A stretch of DNA of 64,000 bases, taken from positions 15,524 through 79,523 of the forward strand of contig JBBRQI010000013.1 in the NCBI GenBank assembly GCA_038226665.1. The letters run 5' to 3'. The position numbers and the translations under genes were made by a program. The stretch's first letter is position 1. Every line of letters starts with the position of its first letter. The notes under the pieces were generated by a model that saw nothing but the letters and a program-made list of their open reading frames with translations, had not been told where the DNA came from and did not search any database. Source of the DNA: SZAS-103 sp038226665. GTDB lineage: Bacteria; Pseudomonadota; Gammaproteobacteria; Xanthomonadales; Xanthomonadaceae. Shown here in pieces: positions 17,507-26,071 of the stretch.

Positions 17507-17647
17507 ATGAGCGTGTTCGGAATGATCATGGTTGTGCTCGGCGTTTACATCGCGATCAAGGTCGTGAGCCTGGTGATCCGGTTGGCGATGCTGTTGCTTG
17601 TCGCCGGTGGCCTGTACCTGATGTTCTCGCCGATGCTGGGCCACTGA
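17507..17647 (+). CDS. 46-residue two-helix membrane protein
   Basis: ATG 17507, preceded by a purine-rich CAGGGAAG, opens a frame starting MSVFGMIMVVLGVYIAIKVV and ending SPMLGH at the TGA of 17647. It is almost entirely hydrophobic, with two membrane helices (~2-20 and 22-41) separated by one Arg. It begins 33 bases after the emrB stop on the same strand and may be co-transcribed. It faces the ABC exporter gene convergently, with 13 bases between them. No known family recognised. Confidence 0.6.
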   Translation: MSVFGMIMVVLGVYIAIKVVSLVIRLAMLLLVAGGLYLMFSPMLGH

Positions 17648-17660
17648 CGTTCGGAAGGCT

Positions 17661-19583
17661 TCAGTCGCTTTCCCCGAGTTCGCCGATCGCCGTCGTCAGT
17701 TCCGCGATGCGCTCCGTTTCGGAAACAGCAGTGGCTGGCGCTGCATTGGTCGTTCCCGTCTCGCGCAGCCTCTCCTCGTCGCGCTGCTGCAGTTTCCACA
17801 TCTGCGCGTAAGCGCCATTTTTCGACAGCAGCGCAATATGCCCGCCGCGCTCGATGACCCGACCAGCGTCCATCACCAGGATCTCGTCGGCGTTCATCAC
17901 CGTCGATAGTCTGTGCGCGATGACGAGCGTTGTGCGGCCGACGGCGATGCGGTCGAGCTCGGCCTGGATCGCCTGCTCGGATTTGGAATCGAGCGCGGAC
18001 GTCGCTTCGTCGAAAATCAGGATCGCCGGATTCTTCAGCAACGCGCGCGCGATCGCGACGCGTTGTTTTTCGCCGCCGGACAATTTCAGGCCGCGTTCGC
18101 CGACTTCGGATGCGTATCCATCCGGCAGCGACATGATGAGATCGTGGATGTGCGCGGCGCGCGCGACGCTTTCGACTTCCTCGCGCGTCGCACTCGGGCG
18201 GCCGTAGAGGATGTTGTAGTAGATCGTGTCGTTGAACAGCACGGTGTCCTGCGGAACGATCGCGATCGCGCCGCGCACCGATGCCTGTGTGTAATCGCGG
18301 ATGTCGCGCGCGATGCTGGTTTCGTCCTCGATCGTGATGTGCCCGGCATCCACGTCGTAGAAACGGTACAGCAGCCGCGCGAGCGTGGATTTCCCCGAGC
18401 CCGAATGTCCGACAACCGCAACGGTGCCGCCCGGTGGAATCGCGAAGCTCACGTCCTGCAGGATCGTGCGTCGTGGATCGTAGCCAAAGCGCACGTTGTC
18501 GAACGCCACGCGCGGCGTGCGCGCCTGCAGTGGCTTCGCGTCGACGTGATCCTGCACGTCCTGGCGCTGGTCGAGCAGGCCGAACAAGCGTTCGAGGTTG
18601 GTGAACGCCGCCTTGACCTCGCGGTACATCATGCCGAGCAGGTTCAACGGTGCCGACAACTGCAACAGGTAGGCATTGACCAGCACCATGTCGCCGACCG
18701 TCATGTGCCCGGCAACCACGCCAGCCGCAGCGCGCCACATCATCGCGGTGACGCCGATCGCGACGATCGCGCTTTGTCCAAGGTTGAGAACGGCGAGGGT
18801 CTTGCGCGCCTTGACGCTCGCATTTTCCAGATGGATCAGGTTCTCGTCGTAACGCCGCGCTTCGTGTTCCTCATTGCCGAAATATTTCACGGTTTCGTAG
18901 TTCAGCAGCGAATCCACGGCGCGTTCGTTCGCGCGCGTATCGGCCTCGACCGACGCACGATAAAAGCGCGTGCGCCATTCGGTGATCGAGAACGTGAAGG
19001 CGACGTAGACGACCAGGGTGGCGAGCGTGATGCCAGCGAACCCCCAGTCGTACTTCCACACCAGCACGCTGGTGACCATCGCGATCTCGATGATCGTCGG
19101 CAGGATCGTGTACAGCGTCCAGTCGAGCAGGTCGGAGATCGCGCTGCCGCCGCGTTCGACATCGCGCGCCACGCCGCCGGTGCGGCGCGCAAGATGGAAG
19201 CGCAGCGACAACGCGTGCAGGTGGCGGAACACCTGCAGCGTGACCCGCCGCGACACCCGCGCCATCACCCGCGCGAACACGACCTGACGCAGTTCGGTGA
19301 ACAGGGTCGTCGACAATCGCGACGCACCGTAGGCGATCAGCAACATGACCGGAAACACCAGCGGCGTCGGCCGGACGCCCAGATCGTCCACCAGCGCCTT
19401 GAGCACCATCGGCACGACGAGGTTCACAAGCTTGCCGATCAGCACCATCGCCAACGCGAGGCTGATGCGCCCGGAATACGGTTTCAGGAACGGCAACAAC
19501 TCGCGCACGACCTGCGCTTCGCTGCGTGCGCTGGCGGGGCGTGTGATGGGTGCGTCGCCGGTGGTGTTTGATGAGTCGGTCAT
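17661..19583 (-). CDS. Atm1-type ABC exporter, fused permease and ATPase
   Basis: 640 residues. Six membrane helices (~36-330) include the Atm1/HMT1 signature NYETVKYFGNEEHE and the RTGGVARDVERGG loop. The ATPase has Walker A GHSGSGKSTLAR, signature LSGGEKQRVAIARALL and Walker B AILIFDEATSALD. The last ~40 residues are a Thr/Glu-rich tail. Bacterial relatives export glutathione conjugates and heavy-metal complexes; the mitochondrial ones export a sulfur species for Fe-S assembly. It stands alone on the minus strand between two drug-efflux loci, so a detoxification role is plausible. Confidence 0.9.
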   Translation of the reverse strand: MTDSSNTTGDAPITRPASARSEAQVVRELLPFLKPYSGRISLALAMVLIGKLVNLVVPMVLKALVDDLGVRPTPLVFPVMLLIAYGASRLSTTLFTELRQVVFARVMARVSRRVTLQVFRHLHALSLRFHLARRTGGVARDVERGGSAISDLLDWTLYTILPTIIEIAMVTSVLVWKYDWGFAGITLATLVVYVAFTFSITEWRTRFYRASVEADTRANERAVDSLLNYETVKYFGNEEHEARRYDENLIHLENASVKARKTLAVLNLGQSAIVAIGVTAMMWRAAAGVVAGHMTVGDMVLVNAYLLQLSAPLNLLGMMYREVKAAFTNLERLFGLLDQRQDVQDHVDAKPLQARTPRVAFDNVRFGYDPRRTILQDVSFAIPPGGTVAVVGHSGSGKSTLARLLYRFYDVDAGHITIEDETSIARDIRDYTQASVRGAIAIVPQDTVLFNDTIYYNILYGRPSATREEVESVARAAHIHDLIMSLPDGYASEVGERGLKLSGGEKQRVAIARALLKNPAILIFDEATSALDSKSEQAIQAELDRIAVGRTTLVIAHRLSTVMNADEILVMDAGRVIERGGHIALLSKNGAYAQMWKLQQRDEERLRETGTTNAAPATAVSETERIAELTTAIGELGESD

Positions 19584-19655
19584 TGGCTAGAGATAGAGTG
19601 CTGATGTCCGCGCTTCAAGACCGAAACTTGCTCCTGCAGTTTCGGCATTTGTGAT

Positions 19656-19717
19656 GTCCATGGATGGACGAATGCCGCGAGGGCAGGATGCCCAGGAGCG
19701 GCCACCATCCATGGTGG
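19656..19717. repeat. Cluster of three short hairpins, probable dispersed repeat
   Basis: Three perfect hairpins follow one another: GTCCATGGATGGAC (19656-19669), GGGCAGGATGCCC (19681-19693) and CCACCATCCATGGTGG (19702-19717). The outer two share CCATGGATGG/CCATCCATGG and can also pair with each other. The element lies just upstream of the Bcr/CflA gene, where an open frame runs through it by chance. It resembles intergenic palindromic repeats of Lysobacterales genomes, but copy number cannot be tested here. Confidence 0.55.
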
Positions 19718-19761
19718 TCACTGTCGCTGCTATGCTGGCACAAAGCACCGCCGGTTCTCCG

Positions 19762-21048
19762 ATGCGTCCCGATCTTTCCGTTTCCCGCGCCCGGCTGGCC
19801 TTGCTGCTGGGCGGACTGGCGATGTTCGGCCCGTTCTCGATCGACACGATCTTTCCCGCATTCCGGGTGATTGCGGCCGATCTTGCGGTCAGCCCGTGGC
19901 TGATGCAGCAGACGGTCAGCATCTACCTGGTCGCCTATGCGAGCACGTCGCTGTTCCATGGCGCGTTGTCGGATGCGTACGGTCGTCGGCGCGTGATCCT
20001 CGGCGGCCTTGCGGTGTTCGCGCTTGCATCGGTCGGATGCGCATTGTCGACGACGATCGCGCAATTGCTCGCGTTCCGCGCGTTGCAGGGATTGTCGGCA
20101 GGCGTCGGCCTGATCGTCGGTCGCGCGGTGATCCGCGATTGCCTGCACGGCGACGACGCGCAACGGATGATGAGCAGCGTGTCGATGATCTTCAGCATCG
20201 CGCCGGCGATAGCGCCCGTGATTGGCGGCTGGCTGCTCGGCTGGTCGGGATGGCATGCGATCTTCTGGTTCCTGTTGCTATTCTCCGCAGTGCTGTGGAC
20301 GACCACGTTCTTCGCACTGCCGGAAACGCATCCGCCGGATGAGCGCACGCCATTCCTTCCATCCACCTTGCTGCACACCAATCGCATGATGCTCGGCAAC
20401 ACGACGTTCGTGAAACTCGCGATTGCGGGCTCGCTGAACTTCAACGCGTTGTTCCTCTACATCGCGTCGGCGCCGGTCTTCGTGATGGACCTGATGGGAT
20501 TGAACGAACGCCAGTTCGCGTGGTTCTTCGCACCGACCATTGGCGGGATGATGCTCGGCGCATTCACATCGGGGCGAATGGCCGGCCGCGTCAGCGGATT
20601 GCGGATGGCCAACCTCGGCTGCGCGATCAGCGGCGTTGCGGCGGCGATCAATCTTGCATTTAATGCAGTCGCGCCGAATCTGCATCCGCTCGCGTTCAAC
20701 CTGTTCGGTGTCCCGTTGCTGCTGCCGGTGGCGGTGCTGCCGATTTCGTTGACGGCCTTCGGCGTCGCGCTGGTGTTCCCGATCCTGACGCTTGCGTTGC
20801 TCGACATGTATCCGCGCCAGCGCGGCAGCGCGTCGTCTGCGCAGGCGTTCATCGGACTGGTGCTCAACGCGATCGTCGCCGGCATCGTGTCGCCACTGGT
20901 TGCGCACAGCGGCATGCGCCTTGCGCTGACTGCCGCCGCGTTCACCCTGTTCGCGTGGGTGCTGTGGCGAGGCTACGCGCGCCAGCATGCGAATCTGCCG
21001 CAGGCGCCGAAGGAAGCGGCAGCGCTGGAGCCGAACGACGAGATGTAG
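19762..21048 (+). CDS. Bcr/CflA-family MFS drug-resistance transporter
   Basis: 428 residues from ATG 19762 with about 12 membrane helices. Helix 1 has GGLAMFGPFSIDTIFPAF, the Bcr/CflA start pattern. The loop 2-3 motif is GALSDAYGRRRVILGG, and RALQGLSAGVGLIVGRAVIR covers helices 4-5. The frame extends to 19651 with earlier ATGs, but those codons lie in the palindromic repeat and encode no membrane sequence. ATG 19732 is the other plausible start; no good ribosome site distinguishes them. Relatives export bicyclomycin, sulfonamides or chloramphenicol. Confidence 0.88.
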   Translation: MRPDLSVSRARLALLLGGLAMFGPFSIDTIFPAFRVIAADLAVSPWLMQQTVSIYLVAYASTSLFHGALSDAYGRRRVILGGLAVFALASVGCALSTTIAQLLAFRALQGLSAGVGLIVGRAVIRDCLHGDDAQRMMSSVSMIFSIAPAIAPVIGGWLLGWSGWHAIFWFLLLFSAVLWTTTFFALPETHPPDERTPFLPSTLLHTNRMMLGNTTFVKLAIAGSLNFNALFLYIASAPVFVMDLMGLNERQFAWFFAPTIGGMMLGAFTSGRMAGRVSGLRMANLGCAISGVAAAINLAFNAVAPNLHPLAFNLFGVPLLLPVAVLPISLTAFGVALVFPILTLALLDMYPRQRGSASSAQAFIGLVLNAIVAGIVSPLVAHSGMRLALTAAAFTLFAWVLWRGYARQHANLPQAPKEAAALEPNDEM

Positions 21049-21058
21049 GCCGCCGCGA

Positions 21059-21421
21059 TCAGGCCAGCATCGTTGCGATCATCGCCGCAATCGCCGGACC
21101 GCCCTGTACGAACAGGATGCTGCGCTTGACGCTGAGCGCGCCATAGATCGCCGCGGCGATCACGCACGCGAGGAAGAACATTTTGAGTTGCCACGCAAAC
21201 GCGGCATCCGGTTGCAGCAGGCTCCAGACCAGCCCCGCAGCCAGAAATCCGTTGTAAAGCCCCTGGTTCGCCGCCAGCGACTTGCTCGCCTCGGCGAACT
21301 CCTCGGTGGTGCCGAAAATGCGACGCGTCTTCTTCGTCGTCCACACGAACATTTCCAGGTACATGAAATACAGATGTTCGAACGCGACGATTCCGATCAG
21401 GATCATGCTCAGCATGCGCAT
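21059..21421 (-). CDS. DUF1304 small membrane protein
   Basis: 120 residues from ATG 21421, with four membrane helices. The DUF1304 pattern is clear: VAFEHLYFMYLEMFVWTTKK, then a central SLAANQGLYNGFLAAGLVWS. The longer frame to 21529 adds Cys/His-rich residues without family similarity. It converges with the Bcr/CflA gene, stops 10 bases apart. Family function unknown. Confidence 0.85.
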   Translation of the reverse strand: MRMLSMILIGIVAFEHLYFMYLEMFVWTTKKTRRIFGTTEEFAEASKSLAANQGLYNGFLAAGLVWSLLQPDAAFAWQLKMFFLACVIAAAIYGALSVKRSILFVQGGPAIAAMIATMLA

Positions 21422-21583
21422 GGTGTGTCCTTCAACGCAGGAATGGCAGTGCTGAAGTGTGCACTGCCGTGCGCAGGATTGCATGGTTGCTGAATTGCCC
21501 GATGCCTGATTGATTTGAGCCAGAAGCATTCGGGATGAATCCAGCGCCCACCGGTCGCTCTGCGGCCGCTTGGCGCCTGTCGG

Positions 21584-23782
21584 CTACGGCACGACGGCCG
21601 TAACGGTATTGGACAATGCGGAGTCCAGCCTGGTCGTCGTGTTGTAGGCGCGCACGCGATAGAGATAGGTTCCGGACGCAACGCCGCTACGGGTGAATTG
21701 CGTGGTATTCGCAGCGACGCTGCCAATTCTCGTATAGGTGGTCGATGGCGATGTCGCACGCAAGACATAGAAGCCTTCCTCGTTGTTCGAATTGTCCTTC
21801 CACGTCAGCGTGACGGTATTACCGGCGACCGCCACCGCTGCATTGGTCGGCGCAGCAATGTTTGTCACGCTAATGGGGACGTATTTCTGCGCGGTCGCAC
21901 CCTGGTTGTCGGTGATGGTGAGCTTTGCTGTGTATGTGCCGGTGGTTGTGTAGCTATGGCTCGGATTGGCGCTGCTGCTGCCGGTCGTGCCATCGCCGAA
22001 GTTCCACGCATAGTTCACGATGCTGCCGTCGCTATCGGATGAACCAGCCGACGAGAAAGTCACTGCGAGCGGCGCGATGCCGTGGTTCGGGGTGGCTTTC
22101 GCTACCGCCGTCGGCGGAATATTCGCTACACCGCTGCCCGGCACGACAAACAAGCTGATGCTCTGTGCCGGCACCGATACCGCGATGTTGCCGGAGTTCA
22201 CGGCGACATCGGCTTTTCGCACGATCGCACTGGCGGATGTCAATTGCCATTCCTGCGCGGTGGCGCCGGCCGCGAAATTCGCGAGGTGCAAGGTCACTGG
22301 TGTGTTACCCGACAAAACCTTGGAAACCACCATCACGGTCAGCGCACCGTCGCTGCTGCGCGTCGCCGCGAACGCGGACAGGTTGTCGGGATTGGGCGCG
22401 GTCGCCGACACCGAGTTGTCGCCGAAACCATGCTTGCTGCCGTCGTAGTTGCGGTACATCTTCATCGCCTTGTACGTCGGCGTGGTCGCATCCGGCGTGG
22501 TCCAGTGCGTCGCGTAATCAAGACCCTCGCGGCCGAAGATGCCATAGATGTCGGCCTGCGTGGTCGCGCCGTTGATGTGTCCTTCGGCACCCCAGTTGTA
22601 TTCGGTGATCGCGGTCTTGAGTCCCGGATAGTACGTCGCAACCCAGCTCTTCATGCGCGGAATCAGGTAGACCTTGGCACCGATCCAGCTCACGTCCGTG
22701 TAGTTCGGATCCCACAACGAGCGCGTTGACTTGTTCCGCAGCAGTTGCATCGAGGTTGAGGTGTCGTCGCTGAATTCGCCGCTCTGCGGGTAGATGTGCA
22801 ACGAAAACACGTCGAGCACGTGGGTGCCGTTCGCAACGTCGTATTTGTGCAGCTGGTCGAGCAGCCATGGCATGTAGTCCATGTTGCCGTTCGCCTGGCG
22901 GTCGGGATACACGCCATTCCAGCCATGCGCGGCGCCGTACTGCTGGTCGTAGCCGGAATAGAAATAGCCGCTCCAGCCCCATTCCTCGGGGCCGATCACG
23001 ATCGCGCCCGCATCGACCGATTTGATCATGTTGCTGAAATCGATCATTTTCTGGCGGATTTCTCCTTCCTTCGCGCCGACCGGATGCACGTCGCGGTGCG
23101 TGCCTTGCCAGATGCTGTGCTCGTTGTCGAGGATGTAGAACTTCAGGCCGCCGTTCGCAGCGAGGCCCCACTTGGATACCAGATGCTGCACCCATGATTT
23201 CTGGGTCGTCGCACTCGATGCCGTACTGGAATCGTTGGGATCGTTGCCGCTGACGTTCTGGCCGCTGGCGAGTACTCCGTTGCCCGCATCCGAAAACCAT
23301 TGCCAATCGGCATCCTGCTGCGATCCGTATTTGGTTTGCGAGAAGCTCGCGAGCTTGCTGCGGCCGCTGCCGACTTTCGCGACCCAGTCGAGCATCGGGA
23401 TCGTGATCATCGACTGCGCGGCGGCGGCCTTGTTCGTGCCGATGAAGGTATCGCCGAGTTCGCCCGCGGTTGCGCTGTTTTCGCCGATACTTTCGAAATA
23501 CCAGTCGTTCGCGCGGTTTGCTGCATTCAACTGCCAGTTGTAGCTCGAACTCGTGTTGCCGCCGTAGCGATCTACCGGTGCGTTGAGATCGAGCAAGGTT
23601 GCCGAGGTGATGCCGTTGCCCGGAGGCGCAACACCATAAATGTAAGGGCTGATCGGATGCCTGCCCGCGTTCGCATCCACGTTGACGCTGACTGCGGCGT
23701 TGTCGGCGATTGCCGACGTCACCAATGCGGCGGAAATGGCGAGTGCAACGCAACGGATGCGCTGGATCTGAGTCGTGTTCAT
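21584..23782 (-). CDS. Secreted GH44 endoglucanase with PKD and fibronectin-III domains
   Basis: 732 residues. A signal peptide (~1-26) precedes the GH44 catalytic domain (~30-550). The acid/base Glu is in ILDNEHSIW (E221) and the nucleophile in AITEYNWG (E394), both in GH44 context; HPISPYIYGVAPPGN marks the start. A PKD domain (~556-640, with the hallmark YAWNFGDGTTG) and a fibronectin type III domain (~645-732) follow. GH44 enzymes cleave cellulose, xyloglucan or mixed glucans; the appended domains usually act as spacers or binders. No cellulose-binding module is seen. Two Clp/CRP-like sites lie 78 and 101 bases upstream of the ATG. Confidence 0.92.
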   Translation of the reverse strand: MNTTQIQRIRCVALAISAALVTSAIADNAAVSVNVDANAGRHPISPYIYGVAPPGNGITSATLLDLNAPVDRYGGNTSSSYNWQLNAANRANDWYFESIGENSATAGELGDTFIGTNKAAAAQSMITIPMLDWVAKVGSGRSKLASFSQTKYGSQQDADWQWFSDAGNGVLASGQNVSGNDPNDSSTASSATTQKSWVQHLVSKWGLAANGGLKFYILDNEHSIWQGTHRDVHPVGAKEGEIRQKMIDFSNMIKSVDAGAIVIGPEEWGWSGYFYSGYDQQYGAAHGWNGVYPDRQANGNMDYMPWLLDQLHKYDVANGTHVLDVFSLHIYPQSGEFSDDTSTSMQLLRNKSTRSLWDPNYTDVSWIGAKVYLIPRMKSWVATYYPGLKTAITEYNWGAEGHINGATTQADIYGIFGREGLDYATHWTTPDATTPTYKAMKMYRNYDGSKHGFGDNSVSATAPNPDNLSAFAATRSSDGALTVMVVSKVLSGNTPVTLHLANFAAGATAQEWQLTSASAIVRKADVAVNSGNIAVSVPAQSISLFVVPGSGVANIPPTAVAKATPNHGIAPLAVTFSSAGSSDSDGSIVNYAWNFGDGTTGSSSANPSHSYTTTGTYTAKLTITDNQGATAQKYVPISVTNIAAPTNAAVAVAGNTVTLTWKDNSNNEEGFYVLRATSPSTTYTRIGSVAANTTQFTRSGVASGTYLYRVRAYNTTTRLDSALSNTVTAVVP

Positions 23783-23859
23783 GTGTCACCCCGGGGGAAG
23801 GATGCGGAAAGGTCGCACAGGCAAGCCCACCGAGTGTCGTCTTCGTCCGCCAGACAGAG

Positions 23860-23898
23860 TGTGACGCGCGCCACAATTCAGGTGTGACGTGTGCCACG
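23860..23898. promoter_or_regulatory. Two tandem Clp/CRP-type sites upstream of the GH44 gene
   Basis: TGTGACGCGCGCCACA (23860-23875) and TGTGACGTGTGCCACG (23883-23898) both fit TGTGA-N6-(T/C)CACA, centres 23 bases apart. In xanthomonads Clp, a CRP homolog, activates endoglucanase genes through such sites. The second site overlaps the last codons of the HEXXH gene. Inference from consensus and position. Confidence 0.6.
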
Positions 23899-24402
23899 AA
23901 TTCCATTCGTCGCTGCCATCGCTGCGCATGGGGATTGCTGCAACTTGCGCCGGGCATCGACTAGGCCGCGTTCGAAGAGGGATGCGAATGCATCTTCTGC
24001 ATCGCGCTCGAACCACGCGCGCGTCGAGCCGAGCCGAAACGTATACCCCCACGCATCCATGTCGCCCATCAGGCGCGTGCTGCCGACGCCAGGCAGTTCA
24101 TTGGCGAGCAGGATCTGCAACGCGCAGGCCGCGTCTTCTTCGGCGACCGAATCGCTCGCGTCTGTGTGGATCGTGATGCGGCGATCGGCCGGCATCACGA
24201 TCAGGTGCGCGGCTTCGTGCAGCAGCGAATGCACTGGCGTGTCGTTGCGCGCATAAATGCAGTCGCCGATCAATCCAGCTTCGGGCTCGCCCCAGAAACT
24301 GCCCGGAATCGGTGCGTCGTCGGCGATATGTTGCAGGCACAGGCCGTAGCGTTCGAGCAATGCGGCAGGGGCGGCGAATCCGATGTCGGCGAGGGTCAGC
24401 AT
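23878..24402 (-). CDS. HEXXH-motif protein of unknown function
   Basis: 174 residues from ATG 24402. The central segment HSLLHEAAHLIVM has a zincin HEXXH motif (H62, E63, H66), followed ~22 residues later by acidic residues (AEEDAA, 88-89) that could give a third zinc ligand, as in gluzincins. There is no signal peptide or membrane helix, so it would act in the cytoplasm. The C-terminal ~25 residues are Ala/Arg/Thr-rich. It lies between GH44 and minE on the same strand; no functional link is evident. A frame extension to 24450 was dropped for lack of any support. Confidence 0.6.
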   Translation of the reverse strand: MLTLADIGFAAPAALLERYGLCLQHIADDAPIPGSFWGEPEAGLIGDCIYARNDTPVHSLLHEAAHLIVMPADRRITIHTDASDSVAEEDAACALQILLANELPGVGSTRLMGDMDAWGYTFRLGSTRAWFERDAEDAFASLFERGLVDARRKLQQSPCAAMAATNGIRGTRHT

Positions 24403-24470
24403 GCGATGCGGCGATTCTTCTCTGGATACGGCAAGTAAGCATCCTTGCATTGCCTTCCTGCCAGCAGCTC

Positions 24471-24578
24471 CATGTGCTGGCGTTCGTCGGGGCGAAGCGG
24501 TGCTTCGCCTTTTTCCGACTCACCCATGTGTTGGCGTTCGCGGGGACGAAGCAGTGCTTCGTCTGATCCCACTCACCC
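24471..24578. repeat. Two direct 54-base repeats, each with a hairpin
   Basis: Copy 1 begins at 24471 and copy 2 at 24525; both open CATGTG(C/T)TGGCGTTCG and contain a hairpin: GCGAAGC-ggt-GCTTCGC (24492-24508) and ACGAAGC-agt-GCTTCGT (24546-24562). Paired changes keep the second stem intact, so the hairpin seems conserved. Copy 1 is followed on the plus strand by CTTTTT, giving a terminator shape, but no plus-strand gene reads into it. Confidence 0.75.
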
Positions 24579-24581
24579 AAC

Positions 24582-24863
24582 TCACCCTGCAACCGGAAGC
24601 GCGTTGCCGTCGTCCTTGTCGGGCAGCGACACGGAAATATCCAGCACGTCGTGGTCGCCTTCCTTGACCAGGTCGACTTTCACCGCTTCGAAATCCACGA
24701 GGACGTACTTGCGGATCACTTCGAGGATTTCGCGGCGCAACATCGGCAGGTAATCCGGGGTGCCGCGTGCGTTGCGTTCCTGCGCGACGATGATGCGCAG
24801 GCGTTCCTTGGCGATCGATGCGGTGTGTTTCGGCTTGGAGCGCAGGAAATCGAAGAGACCCAT
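24582..24863 (-). CDS. minE: Cell-division topological specificity factor MinE
   Basis: 93 residues from ATG 24863, giving the canonical start MGLFDFLRSKPKHTASIAKE. The MinD-binding, ATPase-stimulating segment is KERLRIIVAQER (~19-30), followed by the topological specificity domain around MLRREILEVIRKYVLVDFEA. MinE drives the pole-to-pole oscillation of MinCD. An ATG 6 bases earlier is less likely. The start lies 2 bases after the minD stop, so the pair is surely co-transcribed. Confidence 0.96.
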   Translation of the reverse strand: MGLFDFLRSKPKHTASIAKERLRIIVAQERNARGTPDYLPMLRREILEVIRKYVLVDFEAVKVDLVKEGDHDVLDISVSLPDKDDGNALPVAG

Positions 24864-24865
24864 GC

Positions 24866-26071
24866 TCAACCTCCGAACAGTTTGGTGAAGAAGCCTTTCT
24901 TCTCGACCGTGGTGAAGCGCAGCGGCCGTTTTTCGCCGAGCAGTCGCGCAACCGCATCGTCGTAGGCCTGGCCGGCCTGCGAATTCATGTCGAGGATCAC
25001 GGGTTCGCCGGAGTTCGAGGATTGCAGCACTTCGGGCGCTTCGGGAATCACGCCGACTACGTCGAGGCCGAGGATTTCCTGCACGTCCTTGATCGAGAGC
25101 ATGTCGCCTTTCTCGACGCGGGTCGGGCTGTAGCGCGTGAGCAGCAGGTGTTCCTTCACGAGTTCGCCACGTTCGGCGCGACGGGTCTTGCTCGACAGCA
25201 GGCCGAGGATGCGGTCGGAGTCGCGCACCGAGCTCACTTCAGGATTCACCACCACGACCGCGCGATCGGCGAAATACATCGCGAGGAATGCGCCTTTCTC
25301 GATGCCGGCCGGCGAATCGCAGACGATGTATTCGAAACCGTCGTCGCCGAGGTCGTTGAGGATTTTCTCGACGCCTTCTTTCGTGAGCGCATCCTTGTCG
25401 CGCGTTTGCGACGCGGCGAGCACGAACAGATTCTCGAAACGCTTGTCCTTGATCAGGGCCTGGCGCAGGTTGCATTCGTTGTTGATCACGTTGACGAAGT
25501 CGTACACCACGCGACGTTCGCAACCCATGATCAGGTCGAGGTTGCGCAGGCCGACGTCGAAGTCGATGACCACGACCTTCTTGCCGTGGCGCGCGAGTCC
25601 GCAGGCGAGGCTGGCGCTGGTGGTGGTCTTGCCCACACCACCCTTGCCGGATGTGACGACGATGACTTCGGCCAAGTTCTTGCGCTCCGGTTTGGCAATT
25701 GCGTTGTTGGTGACGGCTTCGGGGAACGTTGCAACTGCGGGTGGCGCGGCGGCTTCTGGTTGTGCCGCCGCTTGCGCGACTTCGGCTACCGGTGTCGGCA
25801 CTTGAATGGCTGGCATCGGCGGCCCGGAGGGTTGGGCAGCAGGCGGTTGAACGGCAGTCGGCGCGACTACAGCGGCAGGTGGTTCGATTGCAACAGCAGG
25901 TGGCGCGGCAGCCGGCGGGGTCACGGCAGGTTTTGCAGTGACGCTTGCCGGGACGGAAGTTTGCGTTACAACCGGCTGCGGTTGGATATCCGGTTCCGTC
26001 GCTGGTGCACTGTGCTGGATCGGCGACGACGCAATCGGTTCGGCGAGGGGAGTTTCGTTGTCGGCGGTCAT
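24866..26071 (-). CDS. minD: Septum-site ATPase MinD, with a ~132-residue Pro/Ala-rich N-terminal extension if started at the ATG
   Basis: The last ~269 residues are canonical MinD: deviant Walker A SGKGGVGKTTTSASLACGLA, FDVGLRNLDLIMGCERRVVY, SPAGIEKGAFLAMYFADRA, and the C-terminal membrane helix KKGFFTKLFGG. From ATG 26071, which overlaps the minC stop as TGATG, the protein is 401 residues, with ~132 extra ones dominated by Pro, Ala and Val. A TTG at 25675, preceded by GGAG nine bases upstream, would give a normal-length protein (M-AEVIVVTSGKGG). Either start or both may be used. MinD binds the membrane when ATP-loaded and recruits MinC. Confidence 0.93.
   Translation of the reverse strand: MTADNETPLAEPIASSPIQHSAPATEPDIQPQPVVTQTSVPASVTAKPAVTPPAAAPPAVAIEPPAAVVAPTAVQPPAAQPSGPPMPAIQVPTPVAEVAQAAAQPEAAAPPAVATFPEAVTNNAIAKPERKNLAEVIVVTSGKGGVGKTTTSASLACGLARHGKKVVVIDFDVGLRNLDLIMGCERRVVYDFVNVINNECNLRQALIKDKRFENLFVLAASQTRDKDALTKEGVEKILNDLGDDGFEYIVCDSPAGIEKGAFLAMYFADRAVVVVNPEVSSVRDSDRILGLLSSKTRRAERGELVKEHLLLTRYSPTRVEKGDMLSIKDVQEILGLDVVGVIPEAPEVLQSSNSGEPVILDMNSQAGQAYDDAVARLLGEKRPLRFTTVEKKGFFTKLFGG

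Noticed and set aside
24492..24513. Rho-independent terminator for minE
   Set aside because: The hairpin is followed by T residues only on the plus strand, while minE is on the minus strand; kept as a repeat.
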